DNA of 64,000 nucleotides from assembly GCF_019797745.1 (NCBI RefSeq), contig NZ_VOSI01000003.1:620001-684000 (forward strand), in the 5' to 3' direction. How positions within the stretch are numbered: the first letter of the stretch is position 1; each line of letters opens with the position of its first letter. Below the pieces are notes generated by a model. It did no database searches. It saw only the letters and a list, made by a program, of their open reading frames with translations, and was not told where the DNA came from. Source of the stretch: Edaphocola aurantiacus (GTDB taxonomy: Bacteria; Bacteroidota; Bacteroidia; Chitinophagales; Chitinophagaceae). Positions 26,420-35,441 of the stretch are shown here, piece by piece. A program made the position numbers and the translations under genes.

Positions 26420-27529
26420 ATGACGAAAGATCTGTTTGCACCGGTTAGCTTCGGTGCCCTGAAATTGAAAAACCGTATTGCCATGGCACCGATGACCCGT
26501 GCCCGTAATGCAGACGGTATTCCTAAAGAATTTAATGCTACATATTATGCGCAGCGCGCTGATGCGGGCCTGATCATTACAGAAGGTACTGCTATTTCTG
26601 ATACGGCTATGGGTGTATTATATATTCCCGGACTGTATACGCCGCAGCAGGTAGCCGGCTGGAAAAAGGTTACGGATGCTGTCCATGCAGAAGGTAGTAC
26701 CATCTTTACCCAGCTGTGGCATGTAGGCCGCGTCTCCCATACGTCTAATCAGCCTAAAGGTCAGGCGCCGGTGAGTGCTTCTGATCTGCGTGCAGCCAAC
26801 TCTTTTGCCTGGGGTTATGATGCGGAGGGCAAAGAAGGATTTGTACCTGCTTCGCAGCCCAGGGCATTGGCAACAGATGAGGTATCTGCTGTAGTGCAGG
26901 ACTTCGCTCATGCGGCTGAAAATGCTGTAGCAGCGGGTTTTGACGGTGTGGAACTGCATGGCGCGAATGGTTACCTTATTGAGCAGTTCCTGAATCCACA
27001 TATCAATAACCGTAGTGACCAGTATGGCGGCTCAATAGCAAACCGGTCCCGTTTTCTGCTGGAAGCTATTGATGCTTCTATTGCTGCAATAGGGGCTGAT
27101 AAAGTAGCCATACGCCTGACACCTTATGGCGGATTGCACGAATTACCGCATTATGAGGAAATAGAAGAAACCTACCAGTACCTAGCGACAGAACTGTCCC
27201 GGAGAAATATTGCGTATATTCATATCATGGACCAGCAGTCCCGTGGCAGCTTCGCCTTACCTGATGGATTCCTGGAGCGCTTCCGCAGCTGGTATGACGG
27301 CGTATTGATCCTGGCAGGTGGTATGGACCGTGAGAAGGCTACTGCATTACTAGAAGCCGGCACTATTGACATTGCTGCTTTCGGAGAGGTATACATTGCG
27401 AATCCTGATCTGGTTGATCGTCTCCGGAACAACTGGCCGGTTACCCCACCCAACCGGGCACTGCATTATGGACTGGGTATGGAAGGATACCTGGACTGGA
27501 AAACTTATCAGGAACAAATCAATCATTAA
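26420..27529 (+). CDS. Old yellow enzyme family ene-reductase, copy 2
   Basis: A 369-aa protein with the same fold and order of motifs as the gene before it: MAPMTRARNA, LWHVGRVSH, ELHGANGYLIEQFLNPHINNR, QYGGSIANRSRF and IAAFGEVYIANPDL. Here the barrel turn is the regular RLTPYGG. The two copies are clearly diverged, so they probably differ in substrate. A tandem duplication is the simplest origin. It ends one base before the DJ-1/PfpI start. Confidence 0.94.
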   Translation: MTKDLFAPVSFGALKLKNRIAMAPMTRARNADGIPKEFNATYYAQRADAGLIITEGTAISDTAMGVLYIPGLYTPQQVAGWKKVTDAVHAEGSTIFTQLWHVGRVSHTSNQPKGQAPVSASDLRAANSFAWGYDAEGKEGFVPASQPRALATDEVSAVVQDFAHAAENAVAAGFDGVELHGANGYLIEQFLNPHINNRSDQYGGSIANRSRFLLEAIDASIAAIGADKVAIRLTPYGGLHELPHYEEIEETYQYLATELSRRNIAYIHIMDQQSRGSFALPDGFLERFRSWYDGVLILAGGMDREKATALLEAGTIDIAAFGEVYIANPDLVDRLRNNWPVTPPNRALHYGLGMEGYLDWKTYQEQINH

Positions 27530-27530
27530 T

Positions 27531-28292
27531 ATGAAACGGAATATATTACAGGTCCTGGTACTGGTCATCGCCATGCTGGCGGGTTTCGGTACAATACAGG
27601 CGCAGCAAAAAACATCAAACATGAAAAAGAAAATCTTATTTGTAGTGACCAGCCACGATACCAAAGGCAGTACGGGAGCGCCAACCGGCTACTACCTGGC
27701 TGAGGTATCTCATCCCTGGAAAGTGCTGACTGATGCAGGGTATGAAATCGATTTTGTGAGCCCGAAAGGTGGTACTCCGCCTGTTGACGGCTTTGACCTG
27801 AGTGATCCGGATAACAAGGCTTTCTGGGAAAATAAAGAGTATCATCAGAAGATCAGTAACAGCATGCGCCCTGAGCAGGTGAAACCGGAAGAATATACTG
27901 CTATATTTTATGCCGGCGGACATGGTGCCATGTGGGACCTGCCGGAAAATAAAGCACTGGCCGTTATTGCAGCACGTATTTATGAGCAGAATGGTGTGGT
28001 TGCCGCTGTATGTCATGGCCCGGCAGGCCTGGTCAATATACAGTTGAGCAATGGTAAGTATCTTGTGGAAGGCAAAAAGGTAAATGGCTTCTCTAATGAA
28101 GAGGAGGAACTGGTGAAGCTGAGTGCTGTAGTGCCTTTCCTGTTAGAGGACCAGCTGAAAGCCCGTGGCGGGCAATATGAACAATCTGCTGCCTGGCAAC
28201 CGCATGTGACGGTAGATCAACGACTGATCACTGGTCAAAACCCACAGTCGGCAAAGGCTGTAGGTGAAGCGATTAAAAAGGCATTGGACTAG
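27531..28292 (+). CDS. Exported DJ-1/PfpI (Hsp31-like) protein
   Basis: 253 residues from MKRNILQVLV, directly after the upstream stop codon. The first ~24 residues form a signal peptide ending TIQAQ, unusual for a family that is mostly cytoplasmic. KKILFVVTSHDTKGSTG opens the flavodoxin-like fold, PEEYTAIFYAGGHGAMWDLPEN carries the Glu/Gly-His region, and AAVCHGPAGLV has the nucleophilic Cys. Family members act on methylglyoxal (glyoxalase III) or as chaperones/deglycases. In this operon a role in reactive-electrophile stress fits. It could alternatively start at the inner MKKKILF and stay in the cytoplasm. Confidence 0.9.
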   Translation: MKRNILQVLVLVIAMLAGFGTIQAQQKTSNMKKKILFVVTSHDTKGSTGAPTGYYLAEVSHPWKVLTDAGYEIDFVSPKGGTPPVDGFDLSDPDNKAFWENKEYHQKISNSMRPEQVKPEEYTAIFYAGGHGAMWDLPENKALAVIAARIYEQNGVVAAVCHGPAGLVNIQLSNGKYLVEGKKVNGFSNEEEELVKLSAVVPFLLEDQLKARGGQYEQSAAWQPHVTVDQRLITGQNPQSAKAVGEAIKKALD

Positions 28293-28346
28293 ATTAGATT
28301 TAAAGACAGTATACATCGAGGCATATTTCTTTTGTACATTTACAAC

Positions 28347-28919
28347 ATGGAATATGCCTCTTTTCTGCGCCGACATATTGAACAGGTTGTGTCCCTTACA
28401 GATGAAGAATTTGCCCTGTTGCTCCCATTCTATAAGCCGCTTATGGTGGCCAAAAAACAATTGCTTATTGAGAGTGGAGATACAGTACAGGCAGAATTCC
28501 TGGTGGTGCAGGGCTGCCTGAAAGCATTTATGCATGATGAAGATGGCCGTCAGCACATCATCCAGTTTGCTATAGAGAACTGGTGGATATCGGACTATCC
28601 GGCTTATGCGCAGCAAAGCAGTGGTGATATGTGTGTACAGGCACTGGAACCTTGTTTCGTGCTGGAACTTTCAGCTGCAGATAAGGAAACGGTTTGTAAC
28701 CTGGTGCCCAAAATGTATATATTTCACGGACGTAAAGCTTTCGGTGGCTATGTCGCCTTGCAGAGACGTGTTTTATCTATGATGAAAAGCTCGCCTAAAG
28801 AGAAATACGAACTGCTGTTGCAGCAATACCCTGCCCTGTTTCAGCGGGTATCGAAAACGATGATTGCACATTACCTAGGCGTATCGCGGGAGACTTTAAG
28901 CAGGCTGGAAAGGAAATAG
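28347..28919 (+). CDS. Crp/Fnr family transcriptional regulator
   Basis: 190 residues from MEYASFLRRHIEQ. An N-terminal cyclic-nucleotide-binding-like barrel (VAKKQLLIESGDTVQAEFLVVQGCLKAF, read in parts) lacks the phosphate-binding RGE(L)xAxS loop of cAMP-binding CRP, as in many Bacteroidota members. The C-terminal HTH ends with FQRVSKTMIAHYLGVSRETLSRLERK; the recognition helix has R-E-x3-R. It lies 54 bases after the PfpI gene and probably senses a ligand tied to the reductases. It likely binds the palindrome upstream of the operon. Confidence 0.9.
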   Translation: MEYASFLRRHIEQVVSLTDEEFALLLPFYKPLMVAKKQLLIESGDTVQAEFLVVQGCLKAFMHDEDGRQHIIQFAIENWWISDYPAYAQQSSGDMCVQALEPCFVLELSAADKETVCNLVPKMYIFHGRKAFGGYVALQRRVLSMMKSSPKEKYELLLQQYPALFQRVSKTMIAHYLGVSRETLSRLERK

Positions 28920-29353
28920 GATAGGTTTGCTATAACATTACTTGTTACCCTGCAATTAACGAAATGGAATGTGCCCATTACCATTGACATAGCGATCAAT
29001 TGAATGAGAAATATTTGTGCTGCTCAAAACGAGTGTCAGTAAGCATTTCATGAAATAAAGATAAATAATTGCGTATTATGAAAAAGCCATCTGAAAAATC
29101 AAATGGCTTAGCTCTCTTCATTACTCATAGATGAACCTGCTATTATACAAGCATGGTAGCCCGATTCATTTATATTCTTTTAGCGATTCCTGCTCAATAC
29201 CGGAATCGATTGGTATATTGCTTAGTCTGCAAAGGAAAACTAAGCCTTGCGGTCCTCCAAAAAAAGTGCTTACTTTGAGTGTGAACATGCTTATTTTTGA
29301 GGATATATTACCATAATAATTCTCATCCTGACGGTACATTTGCAATAAGATGA
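28920..29353. other. Intergenic region without a gene
   Basis: About 430 bases without a believable coding frame. It holds a seven-pair hairpin at 29084-29107 (AAGCCAT / ATGGCTT) that would be followed by T only on the minus strand, where no gene ends, and a second seven-pair hairpin at 29220-29245. TACATTTG at 29335-29342 fits the -7 element for the kinase gene that follows, which would give a very short leader. Confidence 0.5.
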
Positions 29354-31045
29354 ATGCGTAAACAATACGGGCATATTATTCTCTGTTTCCTGTTTTCCTG
29401 GTCGCTTGCTTCAGGATTGATTTCCTGTACTCGGGAAGATAAACCGGCACGAAATCTGCAGCAGCGAGAGACCTTATTTTTTGTCCTCTTACATAAAGGA
29501 GACAGCGTATATGCACAGAAGAAGAATTATACCACCTTCGCCCATAGCCTGAAATATTACGACAGTGCACAGATCATCGCAGAACAATCCCATAATACGC
29601 GGTTAAAGGCTGAAGCCCTGTTTGCTAAAGGCCGCATCTACGATGCCTGGAACAAAGAACCTCAGCGTACTATTTATTATTTTAAAGAAGCTGCCGCTTT
29701 ATTTGGCAGACTTCCTGATCAATATCCCCGTTATCTGTATGTACAGCAGCTGGTAGCTCATGCTTATGATAAGATCAAAGATAGTGTACATGCGGTGGAA
29801 ATATTAAGGGGCCTATATGACACCCTGCTGATTAAAGACACCGCTTTCCGGAAGCAGCAGGGCTATATCTCCCAGATGGCCCTGATCAGTAGCGAGGTGC
29901 GCAATTATGCACTGGCCGATAGTATCCTGGACCATCTATTCAAAAGAGCCTGGATAAGGAATGATCCCAATACTTATAATTACCTGGATAATTATTACCT
30001 GACCCGCTCCCGCATTGATGTGTATCATTACGGCAAGGAACAATCGCCCTATCTCGATTCTCTGGAACAAGCCTATGCCCGCACCACAACAGGTTTTGAC
30101 CGTGCCTTCCTGGCTGCAAACCTGGTACAATTGTACCGTACGGTTAAGGATACGACCAAGGCCTATACTTATCTACTGGCAGAATATAATTTTACTGTAG
30201 AACTGAACCAGGGCAAGGCCCTGGAAGCGCTGGAGCATGATCTGGCCAAATCGGAGCTGGATGCAGAAAGGCGGCAGATCCAGTATGAACAGACCATGCA
30301 GCAATGGAAGGAACTGGGCTTTGTGGTGTTTATGATTGGCTTTTTATCCATTACTGTCTTGAGTATATTTCTCTATAAAAATGTAAAAAAATACCGTGCG
30401 CTTTCTGCCAAACTCGGCCGTACCAATGAAGACCTGGACCGGCAGATGGGCAATGTAGCCCTGCTGAATAAGGAAATGCAGCACCGGGTTAAAAATAACC
30501 TGCTGATGATTGTGAGCCTGCTGCAGATGCAGGAGCGCAGAAGCCTGAATGAGGAAACGGTAAGAGACCTGCAGGAGGCCCGCTTGCGGGTGCAGAGCAT
30601 CTCAGATCTGCATCAGCGGATCGGCAATCATGAACAGGCGGTGGATTTTAAATCTTTTATAGAGGCACTGGTACAGGCCGTAGTGAACTGTTATTTTATT
30701 AATAAACCGGTAACGGTTAGTGTAAGTGGCACCGATCATATAGGATTGCCCAAGAAGAAACAATTACCCCTGACGCTGATATTGAACGAATGGATCATTA
30801 ACTCGATAAAGTATGCCGATACCGGAAATGAACCGTTGCACCTAACCGTTGCCTTCCGTGTACTGGAAGACCAGCTGGAGATCCGGTATGCAGATAATGG
30901 TTCTGTAGATGCACATAGTGCAGATGCTCCGCCGGGACTGGGCACAGAAATCGTAGCTTTGCTGAGCAGGCAATTGCATGCCCAGGTATTGCGCCATCCG
31001 GAGCATCCTTATCAATACACCATCATTTGTCCCAATGGAAAATAA
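29354..31045 (+). CDS. TPR sensor histidine kinase (HisKA_2 / HWE-like)
   Basis: A 563-aa protein. It has an N-terminal export signal with a lipobox-like GLISC. TPR-like helices span ~40-300 (YFKEAAALFGRLPDQYPRYLYVQQ and later pairs) in the periplasm. One membrane helix lies at ~318-340 (FVVFMIGFLSITVLSIFLY), then a coil. The phospho-acceptor His is in MQHRVKNNLLMIVSLLQMQ, the HisKA_2 box. The ATPase domain follows with LILNEWIINSIKYA. The layout is that of Bacteroidota TPR kinases. The stop overlaps the next start by 11 bases, so it pairs with the LytTR regulator. Confidence 0.93.
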   Translation: MRKQYGHIILCFLFSWSLASGLISCTREDKPARNLQQRETLFFVLLHKGDSVYAQKKNYTTFAHSLKYYDSAQIIAEQSHNTRLKAEALFAKGRIYDAWNKEPQRTIYYFKEAAALFGRLPDQYPRYLYVQQLVAHAYDKIKDSVHAVEILRGLYDTLLIKDTAFRKQQGYISQMALISSEVRNYALADSILDHLFKRAWIRNDPNTYNYLDNYYLTRSRIDVYHYGKEQSPYLDSLEQAYARTTTGFDRAFLAANLVQLYRTVKDTTKAYTYLLAEYNFTVELNQGKALEALEHDLAKSELDAERRQIQYEQTMQQWKELGFVVFMIGFLSITVLSIFLYKNVKKYRALSAKLGRTNEDLDRQMGNVALLNKEMQHRVKNNLLMIVSLLQMQERRSLNEETVRDLQEARLRVQSISDLHQRIGNHEQAVDFKSFIEALVQAVVNCYFINKPVTVSVSGTDHIGLPKKKQLPLTLILNEWIINSIKYADTGNEPLHLTVAFRVLEDQLEIRYADNGSVDAHSADAPPGLGTEIVALLSRQLHAQVLRHPEHPYQYTIICPNGK

Positions 31046-31796
31046 GATCAACATTCTGATTATTGAAGACGATGCCCTTATTGCGGAGCACCTTAAGTAT
31101 ACCCTCGAGGATCTGGGCTATTATGTGAGCGGTATCTGCTATCATTTTGATGAGGCCAGAGATCTTATTGCCCATACTGAAGCCGATCTGATCCTGCTGG
31201 ATATAAACCTCGAAGAGGCGGAAGAATGGAAGAACGGGATTGCTTTAGGAGGCATTATACAGGATACCAGGCCCAATATTCCCTTTATCTACCTTACGGC
31301 CTATAATGATCTGAACACGATCAGAGCAGCCACCCGCCAGAAGCCGCAGGGATACCTGATCAAACCGGCAGGTTCTGCAACCTTATTTGCGGCCATACAA
31401 ACGGCTATCGAAAACAATAACCTGCAACAGAAGGTACCGGAAACTGATCAGCAGGAAGAGGCCCGCCCGGATTACTTCTTTGTGAAGGTGGGACATAAGA
31501 CCAATAAGTTTTTCTGGAAAGATATTTACTGCCTGGAGGCGGGTAAGAATTATGTAAAAGTAAAATCTGCACAGGTGCAATTTCAGTATTCGATCAGGGG
31601 ATCACTGACCTTCGTGCGTACACAATTACTCCCGTTAAGCCTGCAGGCCTCATTTGTACAGGTGAACCGCAGTTGCTGTGTGAACCTGCAATACATGACC
31701 TCGTTTGACCCGGAAGCGGTATATTTTGGTACGGAACGTATCGAAAACAGCAGGATGAGCATGGCAGACTTAAAGAAGTATGCCAATAATAAATAA
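31035..31796 (+). CDS. LytTR-family response regulator paired with the TPR kinase
   Basis: 253 residues from MENKINILIIEDDALIAEHL; a longer frame upstream lies within the kinase gene. The receiver has the Glu-Asp-Asp pocket, Asp in LILLDINLEEAEEW, Thr in FIYLTAYND and Lys in GYLIKPAGS. The C-terminal LytTR domain begins near residue 150 (YFFVKVGHKTNKFFWKDIYC) and includes FVQVNRSCCVNLQYM. The target genes are unknown; the CLC gene is convergent and only four bases away at its 3' end. Confidence 0.93.
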   Translation: MENKINILIIEDDALIAEHLKYTLEDLGYYVSGICYHFDEARDLIAHTEADLILLDINLEEAEEWKNGIALGGIIQDTRPNIPFIYLTAYNDLNTIRAATRQKPQGYLIKPAGSATLFAAIQTAIENNNLQQKVPETDQQEEARPDYFFVKVGHKTNKFFWKDIYCLEAGKNYVKVKSAQVQFQYSIRGSLTFVRTQLLPLSLQASFVQVNRSCCVNLQYMTSFDPEAVYFGTERIENSRMSMADLKKYANNK

Positions 31797-31799
31797 TGT

Positions 31800-33116
31800 T
31801 TACAGATCCTGTATCCTTTTGCCCCTGAGGTGCCCGAAACGACGATGTTTCGGAGTGTCGATCTGTTGACTGCTATATATACTGTTATGGCCTGAACATA
31901 AATAAGCTACCACACAGGTCAGCGCAATATACACACCACATTCCATCCCGAATAATTCAATGCCCATCATCGTACAAGCCAATGGTGTATTGGTCGCTCC
32001 TGCAAATACAGCAACAAACCCCATACCCGCCAGCAATGCATGTGGCAAGGGTATAATCAAGGCTAATGCACTGCCTAGTGTGGCTCCGATAAAGAACAGG
32101 GGTGTTACTTCCCCACCCTTAAACCCGGCAGATAAGGTAATGATGGTCAGCAGCATTTTCAAGGCAAAATCATAAGGCATTGCTGTGGTGTCAAAAGCCG
32201 ATACAATGGCCGGAATACCCAATCCGGAATACTTTGTAGTACCAGAGAGCCATACAAATAATAATATGAGCAAACCTCCTGCCACCGGGCGAAAAGGCAG
32301 GTATGCAATATATTTCCTGAAGCCGGTACTGCAATACTCCATGCCTTTGCTGAACAGCGCGGCACACCAGCCAAACAGGATGCCGGCAATAAGAACAAAG
32401 ATGAGATGACTAAACGATAAAGCCGGCACGATACCGATCGGGTAATGCGTATGCGGTACGCCCCAGGCGCGGGTGACGAGGTCGGCCAGTACAGCAGCCA
32501 TCACCGCGGGAAACAATGCCTGGTAGCGCAGGCGACCCAGCAGAAAAAACTCTATACCAAATAATGCGCCGGCCAGCGGTGTCCCGAATACAGCGCCAAA
32601 GCCCGCTGCTACTGCGGCAATCAGCAATGTACTGCGGTCTTCTTTGGATAGTTTAAATGGCTTGTGCAATTGATCGGCGATTGCGCCAGCCATTTGCAAT
32701 GCAGTGCCCTCGCGTCCTGCAGAGCCACCCAATAAATGGGTGATGATGGTACCGGCATATACCATGGGCGCCATTTTAAACGGGATCGTTTTACCGGGCT
32801 CCAGTATGGTGTCGATCAGCAGATTATTGCCGCTTACTATACTTTTTCCGTAGCAGTCATATGCCCATCCGACCAGGAAACCACCGAAAGGCAATAGAAA
32901 TAAAATCCAGCTATGCCCCTCCCGGAATGCTGTGGCCCATTGCAGGGTTTGCAGGAAGAAGGCAGAGGCAGAACCAATGAGTAAACCGAGGATCAGGCAG
33001 ATCAGTACCCATCTGAACAGGTATGGCACAAGCGGATACTTGCGGAACAATAACCGGAACCGGATATATATAGTACGGGAAAAATTGGTGGTAGTCTGGT
33101 GTTGTGGTACGGGCAT
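31800..33116 (-). CDS. CLC-family antiporter, probably fluoride/proton (CLC-F)
   Basis: 438 residues with ten or more membrane helices. The Cl-binding GSGIP loop of ordinary CLC proteins is replaced here by SGNNLLID (95-102), as in fluoride-type CLCs. The gating glutamate is Glu136 in GSAGREGTALQ, and the GREGT form is also typical of that clade. GFGAVFGTPLAGALFGIEFF and FVAVFAGATNTPLACTMMGIELFG complete the anion path. The fluoride riboswitch just upstream supports the assignment strongly. It would export fluoride that enters the cell as HF. Confidence 0.9.
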   Translation of the reverse strand: MPVPQHQTTTNFSRTIYIRFRLLFRKYPLVPYLFRWVLICLILGLLIGSASAFFLQTLQWATAFREGHSWILFLLPFGGFLVGWAYDCYGKSIVSGNNLLIDTILEPGKTIPFKMAPMVYAGTIITHLLGGSAGREGTALQMAGAIADQLHKPFKLSKEDRSTLLIAAVAAGFGAVFGTPLAGALFGIEFFLLGRLRYQALFPAVMAAVLADLVTRAWGVPHTHYPIGIVPALSFSHLIFVLIAGILFGWCAALFSKGMEYCSTGFRKYIAYLPFRPVAGGLLILLFVWLSGTTKYSGLGIPAIVSAFDTTAMPYDFALKMLLTIITLSAGFKGGEVTPLFFIGATLGSALALIIPLPHALLAGMGFVAVFAGATNTPLACTMMGIELFGMECGVYIALTCVVAYLCSGHNSIYSSQQIDTPKHRRFGHLRGKRIQDL

Positions 33117-33123
33117 AATAATC

Positions 33124-33206
33124 CTGATTATAAGGTAAATAATAATATATAATCAGGCGTCATCAGCTTTTGCAAGCGGTTGGGTAAGGAAGCACACCAT
33201 TTCCTT
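33124..33206 (-). promoter_or_regulatory. Fluoride riboswitch (crcB motif) with expression hairpin
   Basis: Read on the minus strand, AAGGAA (33206-33201) pairs with TTCCTT to form P1. The loop holds ATGGTGTGC. CAACC then leads to GCTT-GCAA-AAGC, a stem with a GNRA tetraloop, followed by the signature TGATG and ACGCC. GGTGT in the first loop can pair with ACGCC (one G-U) to form the pseudoknot of the known aptamer. The order matches the crystal-structure fluoride aptamer. Directly after, CTGATTAT/ATAATCAG forms an eight-pair hairpin that ends eight bases before the ATG and shares one base with the pseudoknot, so control is probably at translation. Confidence 0.88.
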
Positions 33207-33214
33207 TTGTAGGG

Positions 33215-33222
33215 CAAAGATA
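33215..33222 (-). promoter_or_regulatory. -7 element of the fluoride riboswitch transcript
   Basis: TATCTTTG on the minus strand fits TAnnTTTG. It predicts a start of transcription near 33208, so the aptamer would begin within a few bases of the RNA 5' end. Confidence 0.6.
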
Positions 33223-33359
33223 CATATTCCGGTTAAATTTGAAAACTCCGGTAGTCCGCTATTCCGCAATATTTATAAATTTTACAAGTAAAAGCCTGAA
33301 TTGCCCATCGTTTTGAGGGCTAAGCATCTGATCTTTGTGATTAAACCAACAAAGCCGAA

Positions 33360-34034
33360 ATGATGATGTTTAGATACTTCTTACTGATCGGAGGATTATT
33401 GTTTACCCAATTAAATTGTTCTGCACACATGAACGAAAAACAACATTATGCTGCAACACAACTGGTCACTGCAGTGCAGGAGCACAACCATGATGCGGTA
33501 ATCAAAGCCCTGAAAGCGGGTGTGGACGTGAACACTAAGGATAAAAACGGCAGCTCGCTTTTGCTGATCGCCACCCGTAATAAGGATGTGGTGATGGCTA
33601 AATTATTAGTAGCTAATGGTGCAGATGTAAACCAGCAGGATGAGATCAGAGACAGTCCATTCCTGTATGCGGGCGCATCGGGATCGGCAGAGCTGGTGCA
33701 ATTGTACCTGCAGCACGGTGCCCGTTTTGATATATTCAACCGTTATAATGGTTCTGCCTTGATACCTGCCTGTGAACGCGGACATACTGATGTGGTAACA
33801 ATACTGGCCCATACACCGGGCTTCCCGATAGATCATATCAACCGACTCGGCTGGACAGCCTTGCTGGAGGCGATTATCCTGGGTGACGGTTCTGCGGTAT
33901 ATGCAGATATTGTACGGATACTGGTTGATGCCGGTTGCGATATTCATATACCGGATCATGATGGGATTACACCATTACAACATGCGCGTCTTAAAGGTTA
34001 TAAAGAGATTGCGGCCTTACTGAGCGGGTCTTAG
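33360..34034 (+). CDS. Exported ankyrin-repeat protein
   Basis: A 224-aa protein. A signal peptide (MFRYFLLIGGLLFTQLNCSAH) is followed by five ankyrin repeats: AVIKALKAGVDVNTKDKNGSSLLLIAT, KLLVANGADVNQQDEI, LVQLYLQHGARFDIFN, VVTILAHTPGFPIDHINRLGWTALLEAI (read in parts) and ILVDAGCDIHIPDHDGITPLQHA. It is likely a periplasmic protein-binding scaffold. Two further ATGs at 33363 and 33366 are possible starts. Some Bacteroidota ankyrin proteins pair with catalase or with toxins; nothing here shows a partner. Confidence 0.88.
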   Translation: MMMFRYFLLIGGLLFTQLNCSAHMNEKQHYAATQLVTAVQEHNHDAVIKALKAGVDVNTKDKNGSSLLLIATRNKDVVMAKLLVANGADVNQQDEIRDSPFLYAGASGSAELVQLYLQHGARFDIFNRYNGSALIPACERGHTDVVTILAHTPGFPIDHINRLGWTALLEAIILGDGSAVYADIVRILVDAGCDIHIPDHDGITPLQHARLKGYKEIAALLSGS

Positions 34035-34131
34035 GTTAATTAATTACCAAAATTGCCCTTCATCTATACGACATTGCTATTAATCCTGTTGTTTTGCAGG
34101 ATAATACCTGCCCTGCCCTTTTCTGAATCAT

Positions 34132-35376
34132 ATGAATCCCGAACAAACTGTATCTGATCCTGTAGTAAACTCATCTGTAACCGGCGAAATGCCTGCCCGT
34201 CCGGCCCTTACCCGTTCTGTCTTATGGCTGATGACTATCGCCAGCGGATTGGTAGTCGCCAATAATTATTACAATCAACCCTTACTGGGCCTGATTGCTA
34301 AAGACATGGGGGTAAGTGAGGCGAAGGTGAGTAACATTGCTATGTTTACCCAGATCGGATATGCCATGGGTTTATTACTGATTGTACCACTCGGCGATAT
34401 GCTGCGCCGTAAGCGCCTTATCCTGATTGATTTTATATTTATCATTCTGTCCCTGCTGGGCATGACCATTGCCCCGTCTATACACTGGCTGATCCCGATC
34501 AGTTTCCTCATCGGGTTTACCTCTGTCGTACCGCAGTTATTTGTACCTATGGCGGCAGAACTGGCGACGAAAGAAAAGCAGAGTGCCTCTATAGGTATGG
34601 TGATGAGCGGGCTGCTGATCGGGATATTATTATCACGGGTGATCAGTGGTATTGTAGGTGATCTCTGGGGCTGGAAGGCTATGTTCTACATTGCTGCGGG
34701 CTGTATGGTTGTATTGGGCCTGGTATTAGCCTTTAAATTACCGGAAGTGCATCCATCATTTAAAGGTACATATCGCGAACTGATGCGCTCACTGGTACAC
34801 CTGACCAAAACTCAGCCGGTATTAAGACTGGCTGCATTCCGTGGTGGTGCCGGATTTGCGGCATTCAGTGCTTTCTGGACCACATTGGTATTTCACCTGG
34901 AAGAGGCGCCCTTTCATGCCGGCGCGGCAGTAGCCGGTGCTTTCGGGATGATTGGTGCAGTAGGTGCACTGGCTGCGGCTATTGTTGGTAAGGTCGCCAA
35001 TAAGGTACGTCCATTCCAGATTGTGCTGTATTCCATCCTGATCATGCTCATTAGCTGGGTCATTTTTTACTTTGGTGGTTATACATATATCGGACTCATC
35101 ATCGGCATTATCCTGATCGATATGGGCCTGCAATCGATGCATATTATGAACCAGTCCAGTTTCTTTTCTTTAAGACTGGCTGCCGGCAACCGTTTGAATA
35201 CCGTGTATATGTTCAGCTATTTCATCGGCGGCTCATTGGGTACTTATCTGGCAGCACAGGCCTGGCGTGCCTGGCAGTGGCCAGGTGTAGTGCTGGTGGG
35301 TACATTTTTTACGGTACTGGTATTTATCAGTCATCTCCTGTATGGTAAGCCCAAAGCGGCACCACAGGTATCTTAA
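34132..35376 (+). CDS. Major facilitator superfamily transporter
   Basis: A 414-aa protein with 12 predicted helices. VANNYYNQPLLGLIAKDMGVS at the start of helix 1 and the loop 2-3 motif PLGDMLRRKRLIL (G-D-x-x-R-R-K-R) mark the MFS. The central loop (KLPEVHPSFKGTYRELMRSL) divides the two halves. It looks like the YgaY/drug-proton antiporter group. The substrate is unknown. The next gene starts 65 bases later on the same strand. Confidence 0.9.
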   Translation: MNPEQTVSDPVVNSSVTGEMPARPALTRSVLWLMTIASGLVVANNYYNQPLLGLIAKDMGVSEAKVSNIAMFTQIGYAMGLLLIVPLGDMLRRKRLILIDFIFIILSLLGMTIAPSIHWLIPISFLIGFTSVVPQLFVPMAAELATKEKQSASIGMVMSGLLIGILLSRVISGIVGDLWGWKAMFYIAAGCMVVLGLVLAFKLPEVHPSFKGTYRELMRSLVHLTKTQPVLRLAAFRGGAGFAAFSAFWTTLVFHLEEAPFHAGAAVAGAFGMIGAVGALAAAIVGKVANKVRPFQIVLYSILIMLISWVIFYFGGYTYIGLIIGIILIDMGLQSMHIMNQSSFFSLRLAAGNRLNTVYMFSYFIGGSLGTYLAAQAWRAWQWPGVVLVGTFFTVLVFISHLLYGKPKAAPQVS

Positions 35377-35441
35377 ATATTCTCCAAAGCAGCCGGACAA
35401 AAGCCGCAGATTTGCTACTTTTGCAGGATATTATTGCATAC

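Noticed and set aside
29084-29107. Terminator-like hairpin on the minus strand
   Set aside because: No minus-strand gene ends there; only seven pairs. It is kept as a note in the intergenic entry.
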